Positions 24,503 through 33,004 of a stretch of DNA of 36,479 nucleotides are shown here, in pieces. Source of the stretch: an uncultured Campylobacter sp. (GTDB lineage Bacteria > Campylobacterota > Campylobacteria > Campylobacterales > Campylobacteraceae); the NCBI RefSeq assembly GCF_938002845.1, contig NZ_CALKZP010000017.1, positions 1 to 36,479 of the forward strand, in the 5' to 3' direction. The stretch's first letter is position 1, and every line of letters begins with the position of its first letter. The notes under the pieces are model-generated. The model worked only from the letters and a program-made list of their open reading frames with translations. It was not told the DNA's origin and ran no database searches. The translations under genes were made by a program, and so were the position numbers.

Positions 24503-25087
24503 CTATTTAAAGCTCTTTTGAAGTACTTGATCGATCAGTCCGTATTGCACGGCATCCTCGGCGCTCATGAAAAAGTCGCGATCGGTGTCCTTTTCGACCT
24601 GCGCGAGATCTTTGCCGGAATTTTGCGAAAGGATGCCATTTAAAATTTCTTTCATTCGTAAAATTTCTTTGGCTTGGATCTCGATGTCGGTAGCCTGACC
24701 CTGCGCGCCGCCTAGGGGCTGGTGGATCATTATGCGCGAGTTTGGAAGCGCGTAGCGCTTGCCTTTGGCGCCGCAGCTTAGCAAAAACGCTCCCATCGAC
24801 GCCGCTTGACCGATACAGATCGTGCTAACGTCGGGTTTGATGTAATTCATCGTGTCATAAATGCTAAATCCGCTCGTAACTACGCCGCCCGGGGAGTTGA
24901 TGTATAGATAGATATCCTTATCCGGATCCTCCGCCTCCAAAAACAGAAGCTGTGCGACGATCGAGCTTGCCACTGCGTCGTCGATCTCGCCACTAAGCAT
25001 TACGATACGATCTTTTAGCAGTCTCGAGTAGATGTCGTAGCTGCGCTCTCCGCGACTAGTTTGTTCGATAACGTAAGGAATCACCAT
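24503..25087 (-). CDS. clpP: ATP-dependent Clp protease proteolytic subunit
   Basis: Serine peptidase forming the double seven-member ring that works with ClpX or ClpA. At 194 residues it is normal length. Visible: IYLYINSPGGVVTSGFSIYD (substrate strand), GQAASMGAFLLSCGAKGKRY with the catalytic Ser (about 98), and SRIMIHQPLGGAQGQATDI with the catalytic His (about 123). The Asp lies in DTDRDFFMSAEDA (about 172). Start ATG 25087 lies directly after the tig stop. Its position between trigger factor and deformylase is the usual one for Campylobacter. Confidence 0.96.
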   Translation of the reverse strand: MVIPYVIEQTSRGERSYDIYSRLLKDRIVMLSGEIDDAVASSIVAQLLFLEAEDPDKDIYLYINSPGGVVTSGFSIYDTMNYIKPDVSTICIGQAASMGAFLLSCGAKGKRYALPNSRIMIHQPLGGAQGQATDIEIQAKEILRMKEILNGILSQNSGKDLAQVEKDTDRDFFMSAEDAVQYGLIDQVLQKSFK

Positions 25088-26401
25088 CTATTCGCCCTTC
25101 TCTTCTTTTTTGCCCTGTTTGGAGAAAATATCGTTGAATAGCTTCTCCTCGATCAGCGCCATTTTGACGGCCGGCAGCATGCCGTTGTTGCGGTATCTAT
25201 CTAGGTGCTCTTTCGGGTTTGCGCCGTAGGTATAGGCCTCCATATAGACAGCCTGAACGAGCTCCTGATCGCTTACGTCGATATTGCGCTTTTTGGCTAG
25301 CTCGTCGATTAAGAAGGTAAGTTTTACGCTGTTTTCGGCAGCCTTTCTAAACTCTTCTCGCTTTTTATCAAGGGCGTCTTTATTGTTTTTAAATTCCTCG
25401 ATCTGCTCTTTTGAAAAGCCGCTCCAGGCGTTGTTAAACTGCAAATTAATCTCCTGCTCGACGATCGCTTTTGGAAGCGCGAAGTTAAATTTCTCGGCGA
25501 GCGCGTCTGCAAATTTAGGCTTTAGATCCTCGTTTATCAGCTTTTGAAGCTTATCGTTTTTGATGCGCTCTTTAATGCGCGCTTCAAATTTCTCCTTGCT
25601 CGGCTCTTTCTCGCCTGGAAGCGCTTGCTTTAACTCCTCCTCGCCGAGCTCTTTGGCAGGTTTTTTAGCCTGAATTTCGTGAAGCTTGACTTTAAAAATC
25701 GCGTCCTTACCGGCTAAGCTTTTCGCGCCGTAATCTTGCGGAAATTTAACCGCCACGTCGCGTTCCTCGCCCACTCTAAGTCCGATCATTCCGTCTTCAA
25801 AGCCCGGGATAAATTGATTTGAGCCGATCTGAAGGACGTAATCCTGCGCCTTGCCGCCGTCGAATGGCTTGCCGTCCACGAAGCCTTCGAAGTCGAATTT
25901 TGCAAAATCGTCTTTGGCTAGAATTTTTTTGTTGGTTTTAGAAAGCGGAGCGATCATCTGCAAAAATTCCGTCACTTTCTCATCGATCTCTTTTTGAGTA
26001 ACGCGCGGGCTGCTAAATTTAGGGATCAGCTCCTCGTACCCCTCGACGCTAACCTCCGGTCTGAAAGAAATTTCGATCTCAACATCGATATCGCCGTTTT
26101 TTTCATCAAATTTAGAAAAGACCGGCTCGGATAAAATTTCCTCCTGCTTTTTCTTTAAAATTTTAAGAGACTCGTCAATCATATTTTTAAGAAGTTCCTG
26201 TTTTGCATCGCCTTCAAGCTGTTTGCCGTATCGCTTCAAAACCACTGCGGTAGGCACTTTGCCCTGTCTGAATCCGTCGATTCTTAGCTGCTTGGAGGCC
26301 TTTTTGGCTAGCTCTTCTACTTTGGCTGCGATCTGCTTTGCTTCGATCTTGCTCGCAGCTACCGCATTCGCGGCGTCTTTCATTTTTGCTTTTACTTCCA
26401 T
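25088..26401 (-). CDS. tig: Trigger factor (ribosome-bound chaperone)
   Basis: Binds ribosomal protein L23 at the exit tunnel and shields new chains; it also has a peptidyl-prolyl isomerase domain. 437 residues. The N-terminal ribosome-binding domain carries IDGFRQGKVPTAVVLKRYG (relatives: 'GFRxGKxP', about 42-60). The FKBP-like domain (about 160-245) has DDFAKFDFEGFVDGKPFDGG and IPGFEDGMIGLRVGEER. A long helical C-terminal arm follows, ending GKKEEKGE. Start ATG 26401 has AAGGAA upstream on the minus strand. It is the first gene of the six-gene run down to purN, driven by the promoter at 26435-26443. Confidence 0.95.
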   Translation of the reverse strand: MEVKAKMKDAANAVAASKIEAKQIAAKVEELAKKASKQLRIDGFRQGKVPTAVVLKRYGKQLEGDAKQELLKNMIDESLKILKKKQEEILSEPVFSKFDEKNGDIDVEIEISFRPEVSVEGYEELIPKFSSPRVTQKEIDEKVTEFLQMIAPLSKTNKKILAKDDFAKFDFEGFVDGKPFDGGKAQDYVLQIGSNQFIPGFEDGMIGLRVGEERDVAVKFPQDYGAKSLAGKDAIFKVKLHEIQAKKPAKELGEEELKQALPGEKEPSKEKFEARIKERIKNDKLQKLINEDLKPKFADALAEKFNFALPKAIVEQEINLQFNNAWSGFSKEQIEEFKNNKDALDKKREEFRKAAENSVKLTFLIDELAKKRNIDVSDQELVQAVYMEAYTYGANPKEHLDRYRNNGMLPAVKMALIEEKLFNDIFSKQGKKEEKGE

Positions 26402-26434
26402 AAAATTCCTTTAGAAAATTTAAAAATAGCGAAT

Positions 26435-26443
26435 AATATATCA
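26435..26443 (-). promoter_or_regulatory. Extended -10 promoter of tig
   Basis: On the minus strand it reads TGATATATT, one mismatch from TGnTATAAT, about 33 bases before the tig ATG. A T-rich run lies upstream of it, as in Campylobacter promoters. It would serve the tig-clpP-def-comM-nnr-purN run. Confidence 0.5.
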
Positions 26444-26482
26444 AAAAATTTCTTATTTAAAGTATAAATTTCCAAAATTTGC

Positions 26483-26499
26483 CGAGCCTAAGCGGCTCG
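26483..26499. terminator. Hairpin between the TonB receptor and tig
   Basis: A perfect 6-bp stem, CGAGCC/GGCTCG, around a 5-base loop, lies between the TonB-receptor end and the tig promoter. On the minus strand it is followed by GCAAATTTT. It may be a second stop signal for the receptor transcript. Confidence 0.4.
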
Positions 26500-26526
26500 C
26501 AGCTTTTAAATTTTAAAATTTTTAAG

Positions 26527-26553
26527 AGCCCGCCTTAAAATTTAAAGCAGGCT
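26527..26553 (-). terminator. Terminator of the TonB receptor gene
   Basis: Arms AGCCTGC and GCGGGCT (minus strand; one mismatch) around an A+T-rich 13-base centre start six bases after the receptor stop and are followed by CTTAAAAATTTT. Stem and T-rich tail fit a rho-independent terminator. Confidence 0.5.
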
Positions 26554-26558
26554 TGAGG

Positions 26559-28709
26559 TTAAAATTTTACCGATACGTTAAACATAAACTGCCGCGCGTA
26601 GCCCATCTGAATAGGTATCACGCTCGTGGTCGTGCCGGTCGAGGATGAGGTGTAGTATTTTTTGTCGGTCAAATTTTTGATGTTGAACGAAAAATTCGTA
26701 TCATAGCCCGAAATTTTAGTATCGTAGCTCACGAAGGCGTCATAAACTACGGCGTGAGGCAGCTTAAACGCCGTTCCTGCAGGCACGCTCGGTAGGTTCG
26801 TGCGCATATAGTAGGTGTACCACGAGCCGAAGTATCACGCGCCGCCGCCAAGCCTAAGCCCCTTTGCGCCTAGATGCGCAAAATCGTAGTTGGCAAATAG
26901 GCTTGCTTGGTGCTTCGGCGTCGCTTCCAGCGGTTTGCCGATTAGCACCGCAAAAGCGCCGTCGTCCTCACGCACTCTCGTTTTGGTATATGCGTAGCTT
27001 GCCGACATGCTAAGCCCCTGCGTCACGCGCCCGTTTATATCGAGTTCAAATCCTCGCGAACGAGCCTTGCCGATCGTCTCACTTATATTATTTACCGTTC
27101 GCAGGATGTTTCTTTTATCGATATTAAACACCGCCACACCCGCAGTGACGCGATCGTTTTGAAATTTGGTGCCGAGCTCCACGGATTTGCCTTCCTCCGG
27201 CTTTAGATCGCCGCCTATCGCCTCGCCTATGGACATCTGCGGCGTGAAGCTTTGCGCGTAGTTAGTATATACCGACCACTGCGGACTTAACAGGTACAAA
27301 AGCCCGCCCTGATAGGTCGTAGCAGCCTTTTTCTGATCGGTGTTGTTCGGTCCTTGCCAGCTTTGTTTGGCTACTTGATCGTAAAATTCCCTACGCACGC
27401 CCAAAGAAAGTATCAACTCGTCGGTTAAATTTATATTATCTTGGGTGTAAAGCCCGATCGTTCTTAGCTTTTGATATTGTATTTTTGGCTCTCTATCGTT
27501 CGTTAAGACGGCGCCCGAAGCGGTCTGCCCGGTAAGCATATTGATGCGTCCAGCGGTGCCTTTTAGCGCGCCCGGGCGGTATCTGTAGTAGTTTTTGTAA
27601 TCCGTGCCGAAAAGGACGTCGTGCTTAAGCGGACCCGTTTCAAATTTGCCGTTTAGCGTGACGCTTGCTGCGTGCGTGCGGTGTATGAAATTATCGTAGT
27701 AGTTATATGATCGCGTCGTGCCGGTAAGGCCTTGGGGCGTGAATGGATTGTTCGGACGGACGTAGCCGTATTCGTGCTTGCTGCGCGAGAAAGCATAGGC
27801 GCCTTTTAATATCCAATCCTCGTTAAATTCCTTCTCAAAGCCGAAATCAACCGTATCGAGTTTGCTTTGTAGTTTATTTACCGGCTCGTCGAAGCGGACT
27901 TTGCCGCTGCCGTAAATTTTACCCGTACTCGGCACTAAAAACGCGCCGCGATCCACCGGATCGGTAGAGCGGCTATGGGTGTAGCCTAAGCTTATCGAAT
28001 AATCGTCTCCTTGATACGCAAGCGACGGCGCAAATAGCGTGTTTTTTATACCGCCGAAGCTACGCCAATAATCCTTCGCGTAGTAATCGAATATAAATCT
28101 ATACGCAAAGCCGCTATCTGCAATCGGCCCTGTAGTATCAAATCCCGCGTCCCAATAGTTGCGGTTGCCTAGCCCGCCCCAAAGCTCATTTATAAACTCA
28201 TACTGCGGCTTTTTAGTTACCATGTTTATGACGCCGCCCGGTTGCTGCGCGCCGTAGAGCATGCTCGCGGGCCCTTTTAGAACCTCGACGGATTGAATAG
28301 TTTTATTGTAGTTGTGCATCACTGCGCCAGGCACGCCGTTGCGCATAATCGAGCCGTCGCGACCCTCGCCGAAGCCGCGCTTAATGATCGCATCAAAAAT
28401 ATTTCCCGTCGTATTTGCATAGCTTATGCCGCTTACGTTTTGCAGCGATTCGGCTAGGGTCTCTGGCTTTTTGTCCTTTAGATGCTGCTGCGTTACGACA
28501 TTTACGGTCTGCGGAATTTCTAAAATTCTCTTAGTCGTCTTGCCGATCTCGCTGCGTACGGCACGGTAGCCGTCGTCGTTATTCGCCCATTCTACGACCT
28601 CGATATCGCCTAGGTTTTCGCCCGAGGCGGAGTTTGCTGCGGCGTTTTGCTCGGCGCAAGCAAAAGAAAAAAGCACCAAAGCCGCGCCAAAACTCATCTT
28701 AAATTTCAT
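26559..28709 (-). pseudogene. TonB-dependent siderophore receptor with one in-frame stop
   Basis: An outer-membrane receptor for ferric siderophores of the FhuA/FpvA type. Seen: signal peptide (FGAALVLFSFACA), a possible TonB box IEVVEW near residue 37, the plug domain with RILEIPQTVNVVTQ, SVEVLKGPASMLYGAQQPGG and VINMVTKKPQ (about 60-170), then a beta-barrel. The reading frame runs 624 codons to TGA at 26835-26837 and continues in the same frame (YFGSWYTYYMRTN...) to a proper barrel end, FMFNVSVKF with terminal Phe. Relatives have Arg at the stop (GGGxRYxGS), so CGA to TGA is the likely change. Total about 716 positions. A Fur-like site precedes it. It is a recent pseudogene unless read through. 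Confidence 0.85.
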
Positions 28710-28778
28710 TACCGAACTCCTTGTAGATAAAGCTTATCGAAACGGCGGATTTTAAACAAAAATTTCTTAAATTTAAAT

Positions 28779-28807
28779 ATATTATCATTAACATAATGAG
28801 ATTGATA
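28779..28807 (-). promoter_or_regulatory. Fur-box-like site upstream of the TonB receptor
   Basis: ATTATCATTAACATAATGAG (28781-28800), followed by ATTGATAA, resembles the Fur consensus built from GATAAT/ATTATC units, with a CATTA-ACA-TAATG palindrome inside. It lies about 75 bases before the receptor ATG and overlaps -10-like A+T sequence, as expected for iron repression. Confidence 0.55.
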
Positions 28808-28896
28808 AAATTTCGCGCGGAATTTTAAAATTTATCAGCGTTATAAAAGGCGTTTTTGAGTAATATCGCGCATCGATCTTTAAGGAATTGCTAAAA

Positions 28897-29481
28897 ATGG
28901 ACAAAAAAAGCCGAGCGAAATTTGAAAGCTGCGTGTCGCAGATGCTTGAAATTTTAGGCGAGGATCCGAAGCGCGACGGGCTCGCAAAGACGCCCGAGCG
29001 CGTGGCTAAAGCCTATGAGTTTCTAACTAGCGGCTACGAGCTGGATCCAAAAGAAATTTTAAACGACGCGCTGTTTGAGAGCAGCAACAATGAGATGGTT
29101 TTGATAAAAGATATAGAATTTTATAGTCTCTGCGAGCACCATCTGCTACCGATTATAGGGCGCGCGCACGTCGCGTATATCCCGAATAAAAAGGTCGTGG
29201 GGCTTAGCAAAATTCCGCGTATGGTAAATATTTTCGCGCGCAGGCTGCAGATCCAAGAGCAGCTTACCGAGCAGATCGCAAGCGCAATTCAAGAGGTGAT
29301 CCATCCGCTCGGCGTGGGCGTGGTGCTGCAGGCGCGGCACATGTGCATGGAGATGCGCGGCGTGCAAAAGATCAACTCGACCACGACTACGTCGGCACTG
29401 CGGGGGCTTTTTATCAGCCGAAACGACACGCGCAAGGAATTTTTCGATCTAATAAATTCTCCGAAAACTTTCGGTTTTTAA
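28897..29481 (+). CDS. folE: GTP cyclohydrolase I
   Basis: Makes 7,8-dihydroneopterin triphosphate from GTP, the first step to folate (and possibly queuosine precursors). About 194 residues, normal for the type IA enzyme. Motifs: DPKRDGLAKTPERVAKAYEFL near the N-terminus (relatives: 'REGLxxTPxRVAxA'), FYSLCEHHLLPIIGRAHVAYIP with the zinc Cys and His (about 80-100), GLSKIPRMVNIFARRLQIQE, and ARHMCMEMRGV with the second zinc Cys (about 150). ATG 28897 is preferred: AAGGA at 28882-28886 is well spaced for it and too close to the TTG at 28888. Its last codons contain a terminator hairpin. In C. jejuni, as I recall, fliI follows; here nifS follows. Confidence 0.95.
   Translation: MDKKSRAKFESCVSQMLEILGEDPKRDGLAKTPERVAKAYEFLTSGYELDPKEILNDALFESSNNEMVLIKDIEFYSLCEHHLLPIIGRAHVAYIPNKKVVGLSKIPRMVNIFARRLQIQEQLTEQIASAIQEVIHPLGVGVVLQARHMCMEMRGVQKINSTTTTSALRGLFISRNDTRKEFFDLINSPKTFGF
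29461..29479 (+). terminator. Terminator inside the end of folE
   Basis: CCGAAAACTTTCGGTTTTT: arms CCGAA(A)/(T)TTCGG followed by T5. It lies in the last codons (PKTFGF) and runs into the TAA at 29479-29481. This is a compact rho-independent terminator that uses coding bases and separates folE from nifS. Confidence 0.65.
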
Positions 29482-29517
29482 AACGGCAAGCGTTAAAGAA
29501 AAATTTAGCAATTATGT

Positions 29518-29525
29518 TATATTAT
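29518..29525 (+). promoter_or_regulatory. -10-like box of the nifS-nifU operon
   Basis: TATATTAT within ATTATGTTATATTATCG, 38 bases after the folE stop and after its terminator, giving a leader of about 60 bases to ATG 29593. Confidence 0.5.
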
Positions 29526-29551
29526 CGTGCGAAATTGATAAAAGAGCGAAA

Positions 29552-29574
29552 TTGTCTGATTAAATTTCAGACAA
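29552..29574 (+). promoter_or_regulatory. Perfect inverted repeat in the nifS leader
   Basis: TTGTCTGA, seven-base loop, TCAGACAA. It is placed between the promoter and the GAAAGGA ribosome site (29581-29587), so it could be an operator for a dimeric regulator or an RNA hairpin affecting nifS translation. Its downstream T-run is short and another terminator is already present, so a terminator is less likely. Confidence 0.45.
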
Positions 29575-29592
29575 ATTTTAGAAAGGAATTTT

Positions 29593-30792
29593 ATGCAGCG
29601 CGTTTATTTGGATAATAACGCCACTACGATGGTCGATCCCGAAGTTTTCGAGGAGATGAAGCCATTTTTTTGTGATAAATACGGCAATCCAAACTCCCTT
29701 CACAGCTTCGGAAGCGAGACTCACCCCGCGCTAAGAACCGCGATGGATAGGCTCTATGCGGGACTCGGCGCTGCGGATGCGGACGATATCGTCATCACAA
29801 GCTGTGCGACCGAGAGCAATAACTGGGTTTTAAAAGGAATTTACTACGATAAAATTCTAACCGGCGAGAAGGATAATATCATCATAAGCTCCGTCGAGCA
29901 CCCCGCAATCAGCGCGACCTGTGCTTTTTTAGAAAAAACCTGCGGCGTAAAGATCACTCGCCTCGGCGTCGATAAAAATGGACAGATCGATCTTAATGAG
30001 CTTAGCGAAAAGATCGACGACAAAACCGCGCTCGTTAGCGTGATGTGGGCAAATAACGAAACCGGCACGATCTTCCCCGTTAAACAGATCGCACGTATAG
30101 CACACGAACGCGGTGCGCTATATCACGCCGACGCGGTGCAGGCCGTAGGTAAGATAAAGGTAAACGTGCGCGATGCCGACGTGGATTTTTTAAGCCTTTC
30201 CGGGCATAAATTTCACGCTCCAAAGGGCGTCGGTGCACTCTACATCAAAGATAGTAAACCGCTTACGAGCCTGCTTCACGGCGGCGAGCATATGGGCGGG
30301 CGCCGCAGCGGTACGCTAAACGTCGCGGGCATCGTGGGGCTAGGTAAAGCTTTGGAGCTAGCGAATAAATTTATGGATTTTGAGCGCACTCAGGTAAGCA
30401 GGCTGCGCGATAAGCTGGAGGATGCGCTTTTGCAAATTTCAAACGTCAGCGTCGTGGGTGATCGCAGCATTCGCGTGCCAAACACCATCCTCGCCTCAAT
30501 TCAAGGCGTCGAGGGAGAGGCGATGCTGTGGGATCTGAATAAAGCGGGTATCGCCGCTTCTACCGGCTCTGCGTGTGCGAGCGAGGCGCTTGAGAATAAC
30601 CCGATAATGGAAGCGATCGGCGCAGATAAGGAGCTGGCGCATACGGCGCTAAGACTTTCGCTGTCGCGCTTTACGACGGAGGCGGAGATCGATTACGCGA
30701 TCGAACATATAGGTAAAGCTATCGCTCGTCTGCGCGGAATTTCAAGCACGTTTGCTTACGCGCCGCAAGGTTATGAGAAAAATAAAGGATAA
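29593..30792 (+). CDS. nifS: Cysteine desulfurase NifS
   Basis: A PLP enzyme that takes sulfur from cysteine and passes it to NifU for Fe-S cluster building. 399 residues. Seen: VYLDNNATTMVDPEV at the start, SVEHPAISATCAFL, MWANNETGTIFPVKQI, HADAVQAVGKIKV, the PLP lysine in SLSGHKFHAPKGVGALY (about 205), GGRRSGTLNVAGIVG, and the sulfur-carrying Cys in AASTGSACASEALENN (about 328). Start ATG 29593 with AAGGA upstream. Only four bases separate it from nifU. In epsilonproteobacteria this NifS-NifU pair is the general, not nitrogen-fixing, Fe-S assembly system. Confidence 0.95.
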   Translation: MQRVYLDNNATTMVDPEVFEEMKPFFCDKYGNPNSLHSFGSETHPALRTAMDRLYAGLGAADADDIVITSCATESNNWVLKGIYYDKILTGEKDNIIISSVEHPAISATCAFLEKTCGVKITRLGVDKNGQIDLNELSEKIDDKTALVSVMWANNETGTIFPVKQIARIAHERGALYHADAVQAVGKIKVNVRDADVDFLSLSGHKFHAPKGVGALYIKDSKPLTSLLHGGEHMGGRRSGTLNVAGIVGLGKALELANKFMDFERTQVSRLRDKLEDALLQISNVSVVGDRSIRVPNTILASIQGVEGEAMLWDLNKAGIAASTGSACASEALENNPIMEAIGADKELAHTALRLSLSRFTTEAEIDYAIEHIGKAIARLRGISSTFAYAPQGYEKNKG

Positions 30793-30795
30793 AAA

Positions 30796-31797
30796 ATGGC
30801 AAAAAACAGTTTGATAAACGGCTCGATCTGGGAGCAATACTCGCAAAAAGTGCAGGACCGTATGAATAATCCTCGCTATATGGGCGAGATCACCGAGGAG
30901 GAGGCAAAGGCTAGAGGCGGTAAGCTAGTGGTCGCAGACTTCGGCGCCGAGAGCTGCGGCGATGCGGTGCGGCTGTATTGGTTGATCGATCCTAAGACTG
31001 ATAGAATTTTAGACGCTAAATTTAAAAGTTTCGGCTGCGGCACGGCGATTGCGAGTTCGGATACGATGGCTGAGCTTTGTATCGGAAAGACCGTCGATCA
31101 AGCGGTAAAGATTACAAATTTAGACGTAGAGCACGCTATGCGCGATACTCCAGATGAGCCCGCCGTGCCACCGCAAAAGATGCACTGCTCGGTCATGGCA
31201 TACGATGTCATCAAGCAGGCTGCAGCGAATTATAAGGGCGTCGATCCTGCGCATTTCGAGGACGAGATCATCGTGTGCGACTGCGCGCGCGTGAGCCTCG
31301 GCACGATCAAAGAGGTGATCCGATTAAACGATCTTCATACGGTTGAAGAGATCACGCAATACACCAAAGCAGGTGCGTTTTGCAAATCCTGCGTGCGCCC
31401 GGGCGGACACGAGGAGAAGGATTACTATCTGGTCGATATTTTAAAGCAAACCAGAGAGGAGATGGAGCGAGAGAGACTTCAAGCTCAAGCCGAGGCGAGT
31501 GCCGCTACTAGCGCGAAAGCGGGAGCAGAGATGAGCTTTGAGCAGCTAAATTTGATCGGTAAATTTAAAGCGGTCGAAGGGGTGCTTGACGAAGACATTC
31601 GCCCGATGCTTCAGATGGACGGCGGCAATCTCGACGTCATCGACATTAGGCCTGCAGACGACGGCAAAACGGACATCTATATCCGCTACCTGGGTGCTTG
31701 CAGCGGCTGCGCCAGTGGTGCGAGCGGCACATTATATGCGATCGAAAATGTTTTGCAAGAAAACCTTAGCCCGAACATCCGCGTAATGCCGATCTAA
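30796..31797 (+). CDS. nifU: Fe-S cluster scaffold NifU (three-domain)
   Basis: A modular scaffold of 333 residues. The N-terminal IscU-like domain (to about 135) has Cys in FKSFGCGTAIASSDTMAEL and MHCSVMAYDVIKQA. The central BFD-like [2Fe-2S] domain has CDCARVSLGTIKEVIR and CKSCVRPGG (about 155-205). An Ala/Glu-rich linker follows, then a C-terminal Nfu domain with QMDGGNLDVIDI and the CxxC pair in YLGACSGCASGASGTLY (about 300). All expected Cys are present. It is co-transcribed with nifS. Such fused NifU is typical of Campylobacter and Helicobacter, where it replaces IscU. Confidence 0.95.
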   Translation: MAKNSLINGSIWEQYSQKVQDRMNNPRYMGEITEEEAKARGGKLVVADFGAESCGDAVRLYWLIDPKTDRILDAKFKSFGCGTAIASSDTMAELCIGKTVDQAVKITNLDVEHAMRDTPDEPAVPPQKMHCSVMAYDVIKQAAANYKGVDPAHFEDEIIVCDCARVSLGTIKEVIRLNDLHTVEEITQYTKAGAFCKSCVRPGGHEEKDYYLVDILKQTREEMERERLQAQAEASAATSAKAGAEMSFEQLNLIGKFKAVEGVLDEDIRPMLQMDGGNLDVIDIRPADDGKTDIYIRYLGACSGCASGASGTLYAIENVLQENLSPNIRVMPI

Positions 31798-32215
31798 GCT
31801 TATCGGTCGCTACGTTTGCATCTTAGCTTGGTCTTTGCTTGGTCTTTACAAAATTTTAAGAGCTTGAGCTTCTGCGCAACAGCGGAGCTAAATTTCGCCC
31901 CTTAGCTAAATTCGCAATTAGACGCTAAATCTGCGTAGAATTTCGCCGTTTACTTTTAAAAATATCGCAAATTTCGCTAAGGTTTTCTAACGTGAAATCC
32001 ATCCGTAAAATTTTGTTTATAAATTTAATTAAAAGCTTTTTTCGCTCGTGTAAGTTTTTTATGAGATTTCGTTTGTAAATTGGGCATAGAATTTTCTCCA
32101 TGAATTCCATCTTTTTATAAATTTAGATGAAAATGCGCCATAAATCGCAGAATTTTAGCTGGCTATAATTTCTTTTTATTATAATTGCGCCTTATTTCAA
32201 CTAAAAGGGGAGCAA
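31798..32215. other. Gap with the promoters of the binding-protein gene
   Basis: No convincing gene. Near 31828 CTTGGTCTTT occurs twice in a row. Two perfect TATAAT boxes occur before the next gene, at 32164-32169 (after GGC, near-extended) and 32180-32185, with AGGGGAG at 32206-32212 as ribosome site. A 61-codon minus frame (31925-32110) lacks a ribosome site and any known match. Confidence 0.6.
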
Positions 32216-33004
32216 ATGAAAGTATTTGTTTTGGCGGCTCTGCTACTTGATTTTCTATCTGCAAATTCTTTGGATCAGATCAAAAAAGATAGGCTCGTTC
32301 GCATCGGTGTATATAACGATCAGCCGCCGTTTAGTGCGCTCGTAGACGGCAAATACAGGGGATTTGAGATTGCTCTTGGCGAGAAGCTTGGTAAGGAGAT
32401 TTTCGGCGATAATCCTGGCAAGGTAAAATTTATCCCGATCACGGCTTCAAGACGCATTAGCGCTTTACAGCGCAATGAAGCGGATATGGTGATTGCGACC
32501 TTTACTCCGACGCCCACGCGAGCGAAAAAAGTAGATTTTTCGGAGCCTTATTTTAAGGTGCAGGTAGGTGTGCTAGCCAAAAAAGACGAAAATATCACGA
32601 GCTTCGATCAACTCCGCAAAAAGAGGATTTTCGTCATCAAACACTCTCCTATTCACAATTTCTTACGCAAAGCGGGCTTCAGAAAGAATTTGAATTTCTG
32701 CGCCAGCTCGGCTAAATGCTACCGCGCTTTCAAAAGGGCGAAAAACGCCGTGCATGTCGATGATAATCTAATCCTGCACGCATACGCGATCATTGATAAT
32801 AAAACGCAGGTTGCTTTGGATGGTCTAGGCAAACAAACTTACAACGCAATCGCCGTGCAGAAGGGCAATAATGCGCTGTTAGGGCTAATCAATGCATCTT
32901 TAGCAGGACTAAAAAAAGATGGATTTTTAGATAAGACCTTTGACGATACACTCGGGATTTTTTATCATGATACGATCGATAAGAAGGAATTCTTGGTTGA
33001 ATAA
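32216..33004 (+). CDS. Periplasmic amino-acid-binding protein (SBP family 3)
   Basis: The substrate-binding part of a polar amino-acid ABC transporter. 262 residues with a signal peptide (MKVFVLAALLLDFLSANS) and no clear lipobox Cys. Family marks: LVRIGVYNDQPPFSALVDGKY, FEIALGEKLGKEIFG, RISALQRNEADMVIATFTPT and RAKKVDFSEPYF (about 30-120), later DDNLILHAYAI and a final GFLDKTFDDTLG. It resembles the Campylobacter PEB1/CjaA group. Two Cys (CASSAKC, about 162-168) in lobe 2 are unusual. No permease or ATPase gene lies beside it, so its partners are elsewhere or shared. The ligand cannot be told from sequence. Confidence 0.85.
   Translation: MKVFVLAALLLDFLSANSLDQIKKDRLVRIGVYNDQPPFSALVDGKYRGFEIALGEKLGKEIFGDNPGKVKFIPITASRRISALQRNEADMVIATFTPTPTRAKKVDFSEPYFKVQVGVLAKKDENITSFDQLRKKRIFVIKHSPIHNFLRKAGFRKNLNFCASSAKCYRAFKRAKNAVHVDDNLILHAYAIIDNKTQVALDGLGKQTYNAIAVQKGNNALLGLINASLAGLKKDGFLDKTFDDTLGIFYHDTIDKKEFLVE

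Noticed and set aside
31925..32110. 61-codon minus-strand frame
   Set aside because: Lys-rich A+T sequence, no ribosome site, no known motif and no partner genes.
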